From Lacihabitans sp. LS3-19 (GTDB lineage Bacteria; Bacteroidota; Bacteroidia; Cytophagales; Spirosomataceae), in NCBI RefSeq assembly GCF_024343575.1, contig NZ_RJUA01000111.1:1-64000 (forward strand): 64,000 nucleotides of DNA. The letters run 5' to 3'. Below, one piece after another: positions 53,097 to 62,600 of the stretch (within the stretch, counting starts at the first letter, position 1; every line of letters starts with the position of its first letter). The notes under the pieces are model-generated. The model saw only the letters and a list, made by a program, of their open reading frames with translations. It was not told where the DNA came from and searched no databases. The translations under genes were made by a program, and so were the position numbers.

Positions 53097-53720
53097 TCAA
53101 TTCATTTTAGTAAAATTAAACAAAGAGTAGTTATTGGTATTAAAATTCAAGCCGTTTGGAGACTGAACCGCATTTTGCAGACATTGCCCTATTTGAGATA
53201 CAGTTAGCCGTTCATCCTTTTCCATGATACCTATCATAATCATTCGACGCTGATAGTCGGTTTCGTCAGAGTTTAAATCTATTTGTTGGGTGAATTGTCC
53301 CAAGTTAAGTAGGTATAATTCTTTTTGATTACTAAGTGGGATAGATTTTAATTGAAACATCATTGTATCAGCTCTTGAGCGTGCCAATTGTTCTTCTCTT
53401 TCTCTATTTTCACCCTCTTGTGAAGCGGTTCCTACAGCAATGAGTGCTTTTGATTGTGAGACTTCTGGAAAAATAGGTATAAAATTCCTTATCACTTCTG
53501 ACGCCGTGCTTAGATCTGTCAGCCTATTAACGCTATCAAGCATATATCTTTTTTCTTGGGTGATATATGCAATTCTAAACTTTGCTTTTTTTCCATCTAC
53601 TTCACCTTCAACATCATGATAATCGCAACCACAATCAATAACTTCTTCTTCCTTCTTCTTGTCAGTGCAAGCATAAACTATACCTGCCAAAATCAACAAT
53701 AGTGCAATTAGCTGTTTCAT
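53097..53720 (-). CDS. OmpA-like lipoprotein, degenerate
   Basis: This 207-aa protein has a lipoprotein signal peptide (LAGIVYAC; Cys18) and a Cys-rich start of the mature protein (VIDCGCDYHDVEG). The middle resembles the peptidoglycan-binding OmpA/MotB fold: KALIAVGTASQEGENREREE, then EEQLARSRADTMMFQL and YQRRMIMIGIM, matching the usual order of the G-hT..G, LS..RA and R.V.I motifs. The usual Asp and Arg contacts are not all clear, so cell-wall binding is uncertain. It lies 1 bp upstream (in transcription, after) the protease gene. Confidence 0.6.
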   Translation of the reverse strand: MKQLIALLLILAGIVYACTDKKKEEEVIDCGCDYHDVEGEVDGKKAKFRIAYITQEKRYMLDSVNRLTDLSTASEVIRNFIPIFPEVSQSKALIAVGTASQEGENREREEQLARSRADTMMFQLKSIPLSNQKELYLLNLGQFTQQIDLNSDETDYQRRMIMIGIMEKDERLTVSQIGQCLQNAVQSPNGLNFNTNNYSLFNFTKMN

Positions 53721-53721
53721 A

Positions 53722-54258
53722 TTATTCGAATGTTAAAATGTTTCGTTTATAATCAATAGATATTTTTCCAAATTGAGCCAAGGCTGTTTGCCCAAGCAAA
53801 AGTGGGGCTTTACTGTTAGGGATGATAACTGCTTCAACATTTTTAAGCGTCCGGTTTCCGATTTGAACACTGCGAAGCTTCACTACATAACCTGAACTAA
53901 CATCTCCGTTGGCATTTGTCATTTGGGCTTCACCTAGCACATCGCCTTTATCAAGCGTTCCTTGTTTAATTAAAAAATTAGCTTCAACATCAGATATAGT
54001 AATCGATGAAGCCCCAGTATCAAAAATAAAATTCATTTTTGAACCATTGATTTGAACAGGTACTTCATACACACCTCCAGACACAGTCATCCGTACTTCT
54101 TCTTTACCCCCTTTGGATAGCTCCGTAATTGGCCTAGATTGAGCTCTTGTTTGACCCCTAGCAGACCGACTAGCATCTCTGTTAGAGCATCCTACGCAAC
54201 TCTCAAGGAAAAGCTCAAAGGTCAATAAAATACAAAAGAATGTAAATTTATGGAGCAT
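53722..54258 (-). CDS. Retropepsin-like aspartic protease lipoprotein
   Basis: This 178-aa protein has a signal peptide with lipidated Cys21 in LESCVGCSN, a Ser/Arg/Gln-rich linker, then a clan AA retropepsin-like domain. The active-site motif FIFDTGASSITIS carries Asp80-Thr-Gly. ALLLGQTAL-like LLLGQTALAQFGKISIDY at the C-terminus gives the second hydrophobic-Gly motif. Single-domain proteases of this type act as dimers. It should act in the periplasm or at the outer membrane, where the substrate could be one of the co-encoded lipoproteins. It shares its C-x-G-C start with two other lipoproteins of the cluster. Confidence 0.85.
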   Translation of the reverse strand: MLHKFTFFCILLTFELFLESCVGCSNRDASRSARGQTRAQSRPITELSKGGKEEVRMTVSGGVYEVPVQINGSKMNFIFDTGASSITISDVEANFLIKQGTLDKGDVLGEAQMTNANGDVSSGYVVKLRSVQIGNRTLKNVEAVIIPNSKAPLLLGQTALAQFGKISIDYKRNILTFE

Positions 54259-54327
54259 TAGCGAAGCATTAATTTTTTGTAAACGTACTCAAGTGTTGTT
54301 TTTCCTTATTTTTCCCACGGAGATTCA

Positions 54328-55107
54328 TCATTCATTTAAGACAGAATCAAGCTCAGTTTTCATTTTTTTTAATTCTTTCGAATCAACTATTTTTCTTATT
54401 TTCATAATGGCTACAGACTCTTCTGCTCCAGCAGGAAAGGATTCAACGGTTACTTTGTATAGCTGTCCTTTACTTTCAAATGACCAATATTCATTTTTAT
54501 ACAATTCGATAAACTTAGAATCGCCATTAACAACAAAGATCCCTTTAATATGGCCTTCAGTTCCTTTAGGATTAAATTCTTCAATCCTAAAACCGGTTCC
54601 AAATTTTTCATCCATAAAGGTGCCTCGGTATTTGACGGTTTTGGTAAAGGTAAATTCATCATCCACCATTTCTGTAACTTTTGTAGATGGCAGTGGCGTA
54701 AAGGTAAAGACGCCATAACATTTTGAGTCGTCATTATCATACTTCATGCTACTTAAAACCACTCGAAATTGTTCTCCATGTAGGTTATTATAAACAAAGC
54801 CTTCACCCGGATCTAAGTATTCTGTACGATTATAGTTATTGACATCTTGGTAATTGCAAACAACATCTGAGTGATGAACATTGCTAACCCCCAAAGTTAG
54901 CCCAGACTCAGCATTTGTTTTTGAGGAACCCATATAAATTTTATCACCTTCCCCTAGTTCATCATTTTGGGATAAATCAGCAGGGCTTTCATTTATATTC
55001 GATTGGGTTCTAATACTCTTTGAATCGTATCTTTTGCTACAGCCATTACAGCTAATCAAAGAAATAGAGGAATAGCAGCAAAACAAAAAATAAAGGTACT
55101 TTCTCAT
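54328..55107 (-). CDS. Lipoprotein of unknown function with C-x-G-C start
   Basis: This 259-aa protein has a signal peptide (FLFCCYSSISLIS) and lipidated Cys20 in ISCNGCSKRYD. It continues with a Ser-rich linker and beta-rich regions (GLTLGVSNVHHSDVVCNY; VFTFTPLPSTKVTEMVDD; GTGFRIEEFNPKGTEGHI) and a helical end (IVDSKELKKMKTELDSVLN). No family is recognised. It shares the C-x-G-C mature start with the protease and thermonuclease lipoproteins beside it. It lies 4 bp after the thermonuclease gene. Confidence 0.7.
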   Translation of the reverse strand: MRKYLYFLFCCYSSISLISCNGCSKRYDSKSIRTQSNINESPADLSQNDELGEGDKIYMGSSKTNAESGLTLGVSNVHHSDVVCNYQDVNNYNRTEYLDPGEGFVYNNLHGEQFRVVLSSMKYDNDDSKCYGVFTFTPLPSTKVTEMVDDEFTFTKTVKYRGTFMDEKFGTGFRIEEFNPKGTEGHIKGIFVVNGDSKFIELYKNEYWSFESKGQLYKVTVESFPAGAEESVAIMKIRKIVDSKELKKMKTELDSVLNE

Positions 55108-55111
55108 AAAT

Positions 55112-55780
55112 TTAATCTACAATTTTATTTTTAAATAATGGTTTTGTCGAAATTCCTTGTCGATGAAGTTTTCTAATAGTCCAAGGCTCAACTGGATTCT
55201 TGTCTCTCCAAAGACCTAAGCCTTGTTCTTTGGCATTTTGCTCAACTTTGGCATATAGCTCTTCGCTTGAAAATTCTTTATAATGCCAAGCCATACCAGC
55301 ACTTAGCATTTCCATTGAAATATCTACGCCATTAAGGTAAGTAGAATGAACCTCTCTATCCCAGGTTTTACCTTTGCTTTTTGAAATTTCTACTTTTTTT
55401 CTAAAAATTAAAGATCCTAAATAACGATTGGATTTCTTGTAAAAAGGCATCCCACGTTCAGGGGCATCGATGCCTTCCATTCTGATTCGAACAGGTTTTC
55501 GATCAATGAGAACATCATAAGTATCTCCGTCAACAATCCCGATTACCTCATATGGACCTTCCAAACTTTGGTCGAATTCGAGCGATTCTTCTTTAATAGT
55601 ATCTATTTCATTGTTCAGTGGGTCTATCGTTTCTTGGTTGATTACTACTGGTTTTGCCTGTTCAACCGATTCGAGCCTAGTAGAATCTTTTGCACAACCA
55701 GAACAACCAAGCAACCCCAAGCTGCCGGCTACCAAGCAAGCCGTTAATACCAAAAGTTTATAAATCTTCAATTTTGCCAA
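55112..55780 (-). CDS. Thermonuclease (SNase/TNase) lipoprotein
   Basis: This 222-aa protein has a lipoprotein signal peptide with Cys26 in LGLLGCSGCAKD, a Glu-rich linker and a staphylococcal-nuclease domain from about residue 76. The domain keeps GIVDGDTYDV (metal-binding Asp84), VRIRMEGIDAPERG with the catalytic Arg and Glu108, and TWDREVHSTYLNGVDISMEM with the second Arg; LSAGMAWHY and QGLGLWRDKNPVEPW complete it. It should be an active Ca-dependent sugar-non-specific nuclease held in the periplasm or at the outer membrane. Its start overlaps the end of the MotB-like gene by 23 bp, which ties it to the motor genes. A role in cutting incoming DNA is inference. Confidence 0.88.
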   Translation of the reverse strand: MAKLKIYKLLVLTACLVAGSLGLLGCSGCAKDSTRLESVEQAKPVVINQETIDPLNNEIDTIKEESLEFDQSLEGPYEVIGIVDGDTYDVLIDRKPVRIRMEGIDAPERGMPFYKKSNRYLGSLIFRKKVEISKSKGKTWDREVHSTYLNGVDISMEMLSAGMAWHYKEFSSEELYAKVEQNAKEQGLGLWRDKNPVEPWTIRKLHRQGISTKPLFKNKIVD

Positions 55781-56366
55781 TTTTAGGGATAATTTGAATT
55801 AAAAAGCGTTGGTTCAAAGTTTCATTTTCCAAACGACCAACGCCACCTATACCACTTCCTGCTACTATTAATTCGCAAACTGTTGGATCAAGTTTAATTT
55901 TTTGATTAGACCATAAACTTTTTAGTGCACGTGCTCTATCATAACTTAAAGCATCATTTCCAGGAAATTTATCCTTTGATGCCATACCTTCTATAACTAC
56001 CATATAACTAATATTGTCATTATTATATTTTGCCTTTAAACTTGTAATTAAGTTCTCAATACTTTTCCCAACCAATTTTAGAGAATCATGTTTTGTTGGG
56101 TGAATTATTGAGCCATTTGGGGGAAAAGTAATCCTTAGTTTCATCTCAAACCGTTTGAATCTATCATCGTATTCAAAATACTCCTTTGGTAAAGCCTTTG
56201 TGGCATTTTGAATATCATTGATTTTCCTTAACTGTTCCTCAGTGGCTTTTTGTCTATATTTAAGCAACACCACAGTCAGCACATAGAGGGTCAGCATGAT
56301 AAAAAACAAACTCGTCATCAAATCAGAGTAGCTCACCCAAAAAAAGTTTGATTCTTTATGCTTCAT
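55758..56366 (-). CDS. MotB/OmpA-like stator protein (ZorB-like)
   Basis: This 202-aa protein has a short cytoplasmic N-terminus and one transmembrane helix carrying an acidic residue at the usual proton-binding place: VSYSDLMTSLFFIMLTLYV, Asp15. A periplasmic helix follows, and a C-terminal OmpA peptidoglycan-binding domain from about residue 75 includes LRITFPPNGSII, VVIEGMASKD, SYDRARALKSLW and ENETLNQRFLIQII. This is the layout of MotB and of ZorB in Zorya anti-phage systems. It overlaps the MotA/ExbB-like gene by 11 bp, so the two are translated together as a stator pair. Confidence 0.88.
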   Translation of the reverse strand: MKHKESNFFWVSYSDLMTSLFFIMLTLYVLTVVLLKYRQKATEEQLRKINDIQNATKALPKEYFEYDDRFKRFEMKLRITFPPNGSIIHPTKHDSLKLVGKSIENLITSLKAKYNNDNISYMVVIEGMASKDKFPGNDALSYDRARALKSLWSNQKIKLDPTVCELIVAGSGIGGVGRLENETLNQRFLIQIIPKIGKIEDL

Positions 56367-58176
56367 CTTTATTCTCTTGGTTTGATTGCGTTGGCTCTTC
56401 TTTATTATCCATTACAACCTTATCAGCCACTTGCTCCTGGGTTATTCCATCTTTTGGCTTTCGGCCAAACAATGCTTTTATCTTACCAAGCATTTTTTTG
56501 AAACGATTTGTGCCTTCGGCACTATCATTGGTCGGGTATTCTTCTTCCACTATTGTTTCCACCTTCCTTTCTGAGTGTACCTGCTTATTACCACCTTTAG
56601 GATTCTGCTTTCTGTTAGTGCTTACTTGTTGACTAGAGCCATTATTTGACTTATTTTGCTGAATAACTTGAGCTAGCAAATTATTATTATTACCCAAGGC
56701 TTGTAGAATACTTCTCTGATTTTTGGACTCTTCAACAGCAAATTTTTTAAATTCCTCTACATACGCCTCCATAGATTTTAACTTTTGCTCTTGCTCTCTC
56801 TTGTTCGATAATTGGCTTGAAAGTAGGTCTTCTTCTTTCAATTGAATGTCTTTCACAGCTTGAATTCGAGCTTCTGTGTGGCTTTTTAGTTCATTTAAAC
56901 TTTTACCAATAACATCATCTACTTTTCCTACAGTATCATTAATTATTTGCCCACGGTCAGATAATTCTTTGAAATGAGATTTTAAGAACACTTGTAGGTC
57001 ATGGGATTCGTCAATTAATTGCCCCATTCTCGCAGAAATATTGCCAACATCTTGGGTTCTTTTGACGATTTCTGAAGAATTTGCAACCAAGTTATCTACG
57101 TTTTTGAGTGAATAAGACAGTTTTTCAAGAGCATCCATACTACCTCTAAGTTCCTTAAAGACATCTAGGTTAAAACCGATTATTTTCTTGAAATTAGTAT
57201 CATCAAGAGCCTTGATTGTTTGCTGTTGAGCTACGAGGCTTTCATGGTTTTTATTGATCATCCCTTCAAGTAGTGCAACATCTTTTTTGAATGATTCTCC
57301 AAATTTTTCGATATTTTTGTTTAGACCAATGATACCCGTTGTAACGTTTTCAGCTAGCACAGGTATTAGTTCGGTTTGTAAAAAAGTAAAAAATCTATTT
57401 TTGTTTTTTTCTACTTCAATTTTTACTCCCTTATAATTCCATGCAGAATTACGTGTTGTTAGAATTAAACCAAAGAAACTAGCAACCATGGCAATCATAA
57501 CACTAACAAGAAGCGAGTTGATACCACCATCTTCAAGTAGTGTTTTAGTATCGCTTAAAATAAGGCTAAGTACACCCACTATGATACCTAACATTGTACC
57601 AGCTAATCCAAGAAACAAAGGTGATTGTAATGTAAGGTTAATTTCATCGTCTACAACATCTATGTTCCTTTGTGTAATGTCTCTTAATAGACTAAAATCT
57701 GCAACTGCTCCTTTGTTTTTTTCAAGGTATTTGTTGAGAGCATCAATTGTTTCGTTTCTTTCTGAATAATTTATTGAAAAAAAACCCTCTTTTTTGGTTG
57801 GAGGCTTTTTTTGAATAGCCTCATCAATAGATGTACGATTTGAAAAATAAAACTCCTTTTGACTTTCGGGAATAGTATCGTTTGATTGCAGTAATTCATC
57901 ATTTATGGTACCCTCTATAAAAACAGATATTTCCTTTTTTAAATAATCTCTAAGCGTATTATAGTAAATTGCATGGGTAGTAAAAAATTTATCAAGATAA
58001 AAAAAACGATGCTGGGTTGGAACTTCTCTTACTTCCGTTTTTATCTTGCATTCGCTTTGTTTTGGAACAATTGATTTTAGTTCGTTAATAGTTTGTTTGG
58101 TAGCTTTAAAAGATTTCCATTGAAAAAATAAAATTATTATAATACAAACTACCTCAATAATTGAAAAAAAAGACAT
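56356..58176 (-). CDS. MotA/TolQ/ExbB-type proton channel with long cytoplasmic tail (ZorA-like)
   Basis: This 606-aa protein has TM1 at residues 4-20, TM2 at about 186-206 with the family motif LGLAGTMLGIIVGVLSLIL, and TM3 at about 220-241 (SLLVSVMIAMVASFFGLIL). A tail of about 360 residues follows, rich in helices and coiled coil (LEKLSYSLKNVDNLVANSSE; QEQKLKSMEAYVEEFKKF), with a Gly/Asn/Gln-rich break near 515-540 and a charged end. ZorA proteins have the same order: channel, then a long intracellular tail thought to carry a signal into the cytoplasm. It pairs with the MotB-like protein encoded next. No ZorC, ZorD or ZorE gene is visible. Confidence 0.88.
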   Translation of the reverse strand: MSFFSIIEVVCIIIILFFQWKSFKATKQTINELKSIVPKQSECKIKTEVREVPTQHRFFYLDKFFTTHAIYYNTLRDYLKKEISVFIEGTINDELLQSNDTIPESQKEFYFSNRTSIDEAIQKKPPTKKEGFFSINYSERNETIDALNKYLEKNKGAVADFSLLRDITQRNIDVVDDEINLTLQSPLFLGLAGTMLGIIVGVLSLILSDTKTLLEDGGINSLLVSVMIAMVASFFGLILTTRNSAWNYKGVKIEVEKNKNRFFTFLQTELIPVLAENVTTGIIGLNKNIEKFGESFKKDVALLEGMINKNHESLVAQQQTIKALDDTNFKKIIGFNLDVFKELRGSMDALEKLSYSLKNVDNLVANSSEIVKRTQDVGNISARMGQLIDESHDLQVFLKSHFKELSDRGQIINDTVGKVDDVIGKSLNELKSHTEARIQAVKDIQLKEEDLLSSQLSNKREQEQKLKSMEAYVEEFKKFAVEESKNQRSILQALGNNNNLLAQVIQQNKSNNGSSQQVSTNRKQNPKGGNKQVHSERKVETIVEEEYPTNDSAEGTNRFKKMLGKIKALFGRKPKDGITQEQVADKVVMDNKEEPTQSNQENKDEA

Positions 58177-58184
58177 AGGCTTGA

Positions 58185-58415
58185 TTAGTTTTTAGCGTTT
58201 TTGAAAAAGATAATAATGCCGACCACAACAGATATTGCACCACCAAGAACAAAGTAGTCACCTTTGTGGTTTTGTTCGGTTTTAAATAATTCTGCAATTC
58301 CATTCTGTACTTGAACGATCTCTGAATTATTATAATTTAATCCATATAAAACTAATATCAATCCTAAAATAAATAGGATTACGGCTATGATGATGATATT
58401 GGTTTTGTTGTTCAT
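58185..58415 (-). CDS. Small two-helix membrane protein of the motor cluster
   Basis: This 76-aa protein has two transmembrane helices (NIIIIAVILFILGLILVLYG at about 5-24, and DYFVLGGAISVVVGIIIFFK at about 53-72) separated by a short polar loop. No family is recognised. It lies 1 bp after the 375-aa gene and 8 bp before the MotA/ExbB-like gene, so it is probably an accessory subunit or assembly factor of the channel. Confidence 0.65.
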   Translation of the reverse strand: MNNKTNIIIIAVILFILGLILVLYGLNYNNSEIVQVQNGIAELFKTEQNHKGDYFVLGGAISVVVGIIIFFKNAKN

Positions 58416-58416
58416 A

Positions 58417-59544
58417 TTAATTAAATTTAATTTTTGCCTTACGTTCTACTACCCAAACATCTCCTTTTTTATAGGCTATGCCCTCTCTTTCGGTGGTGAT
58501 GTATGTAGATTTTGGGTTCATGATAGTATATTCACAAGCTGGGTCAATATATTTATCATAAAACTGTATTGCACTTGAAACACTATTGGGGTTTTCACTT
58601 GCAAATTTAAATCTAGCTCTTTGGACTGAAGAATTCTTTTCTAAAGAAAACTGATAATAAGTCATTTTTAATTGGTCATACTTAGACTCTCGTCTGTCAT
58701 GAAATATCGTTTTACCTTCAGCTCCTATTCCGGGCAATGATAAATAAAAGGTTGATTCAAGAACAAAAATCTCTTGTCTAGTTGAAGAGCCTTTAAGGTT
58801 TAATTCTTCTTGTGATTTATAGTAATTTTCTAATTGATTCGTGTCTTTTTTGTCTTGTACTTTTTCGATTAAACTGGGAGAGGTAGAACTTGATTCTTTT
58901 TGTTCTAGTCTTTTAATTTTATCTTCTAAATGTACTTTTTCATTTGTAAGTGTATTAATTTGCTCTTTAAGGTATCTTATTTCATCATTATTATTTTGAG
59001 ATGATGAAGCTGGTTTAATCAATAATAATTCAGATAACATTTTTTTATTAAACTGTGCCAGAATATATAATAGTCCAACAAAAGCAGCTATAGTAAGGAA
59101 CAAGTACTTCCAAATATTTTTCCAAAGAGTAACGTTTTTAAGTTCATTATCACCATTCGTTACTTCTTTTTTATCATCAACTGGTTTATTACCTGTCTTT
59201 TGTTGTTCTAAACTATCTGAAACTGTTTTTAAAACTCCTATAAAAGTTTTTACATCGGTATTATTAAGTTTCGTTGAATCATATTGCTTAAATACTTCTC
59301 TAGTTTTCCATGATAGTCCGCCAATAATACCATTTAATTCACTACAAGGTTTATTATTATTAGAGTCTATATATTTTCTTATTTCACTAACTTTTTCATT
59401 TGCTTTTGCATAATTTTTCTCAATTATTTTGAATTCTCTAAGCACATTTTCAGGTATTTTAGCTTTTCCAGTGCAGTCATCCGCAAAAACCATGGTATTT
59501 TTAAAACAGATGAATAGGATTAATAATAGGATTTTCTTTTTCAT
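58417..59544 (-). CDS. Membrane-spanning coiled-coil protein of the motor cluster
   Basis: This 375-aa protein has a signal peptide ending MVFADD, and a helical periplasmic part of about 110 residues with two Cys (DDCTGKAK; NKPCSELNG) that may form a disulfide. A transmembrane helix at about 146-163 (YLFLTIAAFVGLLYILAQF) is followed by a coiled coil at about 187-215 (RYLKEQINTLTNEKVHLEDK). The cytoplasmic beta-rich domain to the C-terminus has FVLESTFYLSLPGIGAEG and VWVVERKAKIKF. It is unrecognised. It links periplasm and cytoplasm and may couple the Hsp70-like protein to the stator. It starts after a terminator and a dyad, so it heads a transcription unit. Confidence 0.7.
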   Translation of the reverse strand: MKKKILLLILFICFKNTMVFADDCTGKAKIPENVLREFKIIEKNYAKANEKVSEIRKYIDSNNNKPCSELNGIIGGLSWKTREVFKQYDSTKLNNTDVKTFIGVLKTVSDSLEQQKTGNKPVDDKKEVTNGDNELKNVTLWKNIWKYLFLTIAAFVGLLYILAQFNKKMLSELLLIKPASSSQNNNDEIRYLKEQINTLTNEKVHLEDKIKRLEQKESSSTSPSLIEKVQDKKDTNQLENYYKSQEELNLKGSSTRQEIFVLESTFYLSLPGIGAEGKTIFHDRRESKYDQLKMTYYQFSLEKNSSVQRARFKFASENPNSVSSAIQFYDKYIDPACEYTIMNPKSTYITTEREGIAYKKGDVWVVERKAKIKFN

Positions 59545-59573
59545 TATTTTGCTTTTTAAGCCGTTTAAATTAA

Positions 59574-59591
59574 AATACTTTTTAAAGTATT
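59574..59591. promoter_or_regulatory. Operator-like dyad before the motor gene unit
   Basis: AATACTTT (59574-59581) and AAAGTATT (59584-59591) are inverted around a 2-bp centre. The dyad lies 30 bp upstream of the 375-aa gene start and 13 bp past the terminator of the Hsp70-like gene, a fitting place for a regulator of the motor half of the cluster. Confidence 0.4.
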
Positions 59592-59603
59592 AAACTAAGT
59601 TTT

Positions 59604-59642
59604 AAAAACAAGACCAAAATCAAGTGTTTTGGTCTTGTTTTT
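59604..59642 (-). terminator. Strong intrinsic terminator after the Hsp70-like gene
   Basis: A perfect 16-bp stem, aaaaacaagaccaaaa (59604-59619) against 59627-59642, with a 7-nt loop. It has U residues on both sides, so it could work in either direction. It lies 3 bp after the stop of the 1180-aa gene. Confidence 0.9.
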
Positions 59643-59645
59643 TTG

Positions 59646-62600
59646 TTAATCGAGTTCTTTTTGTGCCACATACGCTGCCAAAGAATTCAGTCCGGCTGCA
59701 ATCGGATAAAAGAAAAGTGTTTCTTCTAGGGCGTCTGTCTCTGCCACTTCAGATTTTTTATCTTTCAAGCCATCCAATAATCTTTGTTTGATCTCTTTTG
59801 TAAGTACTTGCTTGTAAGCAGAAAGATCACTTGCATTGACACCCAACTTTGTTTTAAAGTTTAATCGATCGTTGATACCAAAGGTTAAATCATAAAAATT
59901 GTTTATCTCCTTTACTACAGAATCTAATTCTGTACCAATAGTATTGTATTTATCTGACTGTTGCACGAAGGCGTCGTTTTCGGTACCCTTCAAAACAACT
60001 TTTATTTGCTCAATATTATTTTCTTCGGACCTCTCGTTCTGCTCAGAAGAAAAAACGATATTGTTTGCCTTTGTAGCATATTCTACACCACCCAAAGAGG
60101 TTATTTCTTTGGGGTTATCGCCGTAAATAACCGTGATTGCTCTATCTAACTTTTCATCATAAACTCCCTCAAAAATATACTGGGCAAGCTCTTCGATAGA
60201 CGGCTTGCGAGGCGTTAAAATTCCTAAGATTTTAGCTCCATTACCACTAAATGCTATATGACCAGGAATCGGTAAGCCTTGGGTTTTCATTAATTTGGCC
60301 AAGTGGTACACAATAGAACAATAAAATACCAAAAATACGATTTTTAGAGAGTAATCATCTGTTAGCATTTTTTCAAAATCAATCTCACCTTTTTTTACAA
60401 CTTCGGGGTTATCTTTCAAAGAAAAAAAGAAAGAAACCATATCTTCTGATTTTCCTGTTTTGGCAATACTATCAAGTACAGCTAAATAATTAAACAGTGA
60501 TAGGCTTTCTAAAGCTTCTTTAATTTTGGGTCTATATTTCACAACAAATCCATTATCATCAAAAGAGGCCGTTTTCTGATCGCCCAAAAAAGAGTTTCCT
60601 GCAAATCTCGCAGAAGAAATCAAAACTGGTTTTTCTTGAACATAAACGGAGTAATCAGTAGTGCCGCCCCCAATATCCACAACAGCGGCAGGATAAAGGC
60701 TTGATTTGATTTTTTTATCAGCCGATGCAACCTCATAACCATAATATGGAGCGAGACTCTCAGAAATTCTGTAAGGATATGTTTTTGATGAAATCATGCT
60801 GGCAAACTTGCTTTTCCATAATTCAGTAAAGCTAGCCAATCTAAACGGAGCCATAGACTGAGGGTAAAACCAAACTAATTGTGTTTGTGCGAGATCGCCC
60901 CCATTAAACAATACCTTGTTTCTAATCATCAATAAAAGAGATTCGATAAAAGCACCGACTTTTTTCTCTTCTTTTTTATCTTTAGAACCCAACATGTCTG
61001 CCCATTTTAAATTTGTGGTTAAATTAGAGTCGACACCAAGTTCATCATAAATTCTTATTTGATATTCAAAAGCCGGATTTACATCCGTAAAACCATCTAT
61101 TTTTTCATCCCAATTAGGTTGATTGTCATGTAAAACCGTACGAAAAGGGAATTTATGCGGCAAATTGGGACCTATGTCTGTTGGCATCCATTCCATCGGA
61201 GCTATGTTATGAATTCTGACGGCATTATTTAAAGTAAAATCGGTCTTTAAATATTCAACATCATGCAGTCGAGCTATTAATTTTTCATTTTCTGAAAAAC
61301 TGAGGGGTTCACTTTTAGAATCTCCTTCTTTTTTAAGCTGTATGTGTGTACTCGTTGTTCCGAAATCTACCGCAAAAGTAAAAGTAGAGCGTCCCATGTT
61401 TTTTTCAGGAAATAGCGGAATGACAATACCCGAATATTTCCCTACATTGACTTTTATGTAGTCAAAGTTGTTTTTGGCGGTATAATATTTAGTTTCTACA
61501 GAATCTTGATCCTTAATTTTCTTTCTTCTGGTTTTAGGATTATCGACTTTACAACTATCATTATTTTTATCAAAAAACGCCAATTGGTAATTGTTAGAAA
61601 ACGTATTATAGGCCACGTCTCTATCAAGTAGTTGTATTTTATAAACTGGCTTGAAGTTTTCAGATTCAGCCATTTTAATAAATGGCATGATATTCAAACC
61701 AAATTGCAGCTCTACAACGGCTCCTCCATCTCTTTTCGTCGGGTCTGCTTCAAGAGGGAACTCATTGACAGAACTTTTATAAATGCGTTCGAAGACAACA
61801 GGAGGTTCATTTTGTTTGAGTGTAATTGCTAACCTAACTTTTACATTACCACCAGCGAGCACTTCCATATCCATAATTACACGCCCACCCCTACTTGAAA
61901 TTTCATCAACATCAAAAAAATCAAAGAAAGTGGCGGTTAATGGCGATAAATAATTTTTAGAATGGTTATTACCTTTTAAACCACCATCATAGAAACAAGA
62001 TTTATCGATAGGGTAAACCAATCGAATCAAATAAGGTTCTAAGAAATCACTCACAGTTAAATAAGGATAATTTACTTCTTGTCCAGGTAAGCTTCGCTCG
62101 TTTAGACGCCAATTATTAGGATCAAAAGAGGGAACTGTTTGGTTTTTATCCCAAAAATCTCCAATATATTTTAAGCGACCTTGATAGTTTTCTTGCAATA
62201 TCATTGGCTTGAGTGCATTTGGGTACAAGCGAGAGAATTTATCTGTGCTGAGTATAAAATCACTCTTTTTAAGTATGTCTAAATGAGAAGCTGCTTTATG
62301 AACCCTAAAGCCTTGTATGATATCAACAACATCGCCATTGTCAAGGAATAAACCTTCAAACTTATTTTTGATGTAGTTTTGATCAATTGCATCACAATTA
62401 CTTCCAATTTCTTTTAGAAGCGTTCTATTGGTAGTTGCCAATTGTGAAACTGAATATTGAATGTAATCATAGACCTCTTTGAAATGGTCTGCAAAATTTG
62501 GTTGCTTGCTCAATCCATAAATAAATCGCTGAAAATTTTCATCCCTTTCGTGTAATGGGCATAGAATATCATCAAAGAGCACATCATTGTTAAAACGAAT

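Noticed and set aside
55758-58176. Complete Zorya system
   Set aside because: The ZorA- and ZorB-like genes are convincing, but no ZorC, ZorD or ZorE homologue is visible and the neighbours differ, so I call it Zorya-like only.
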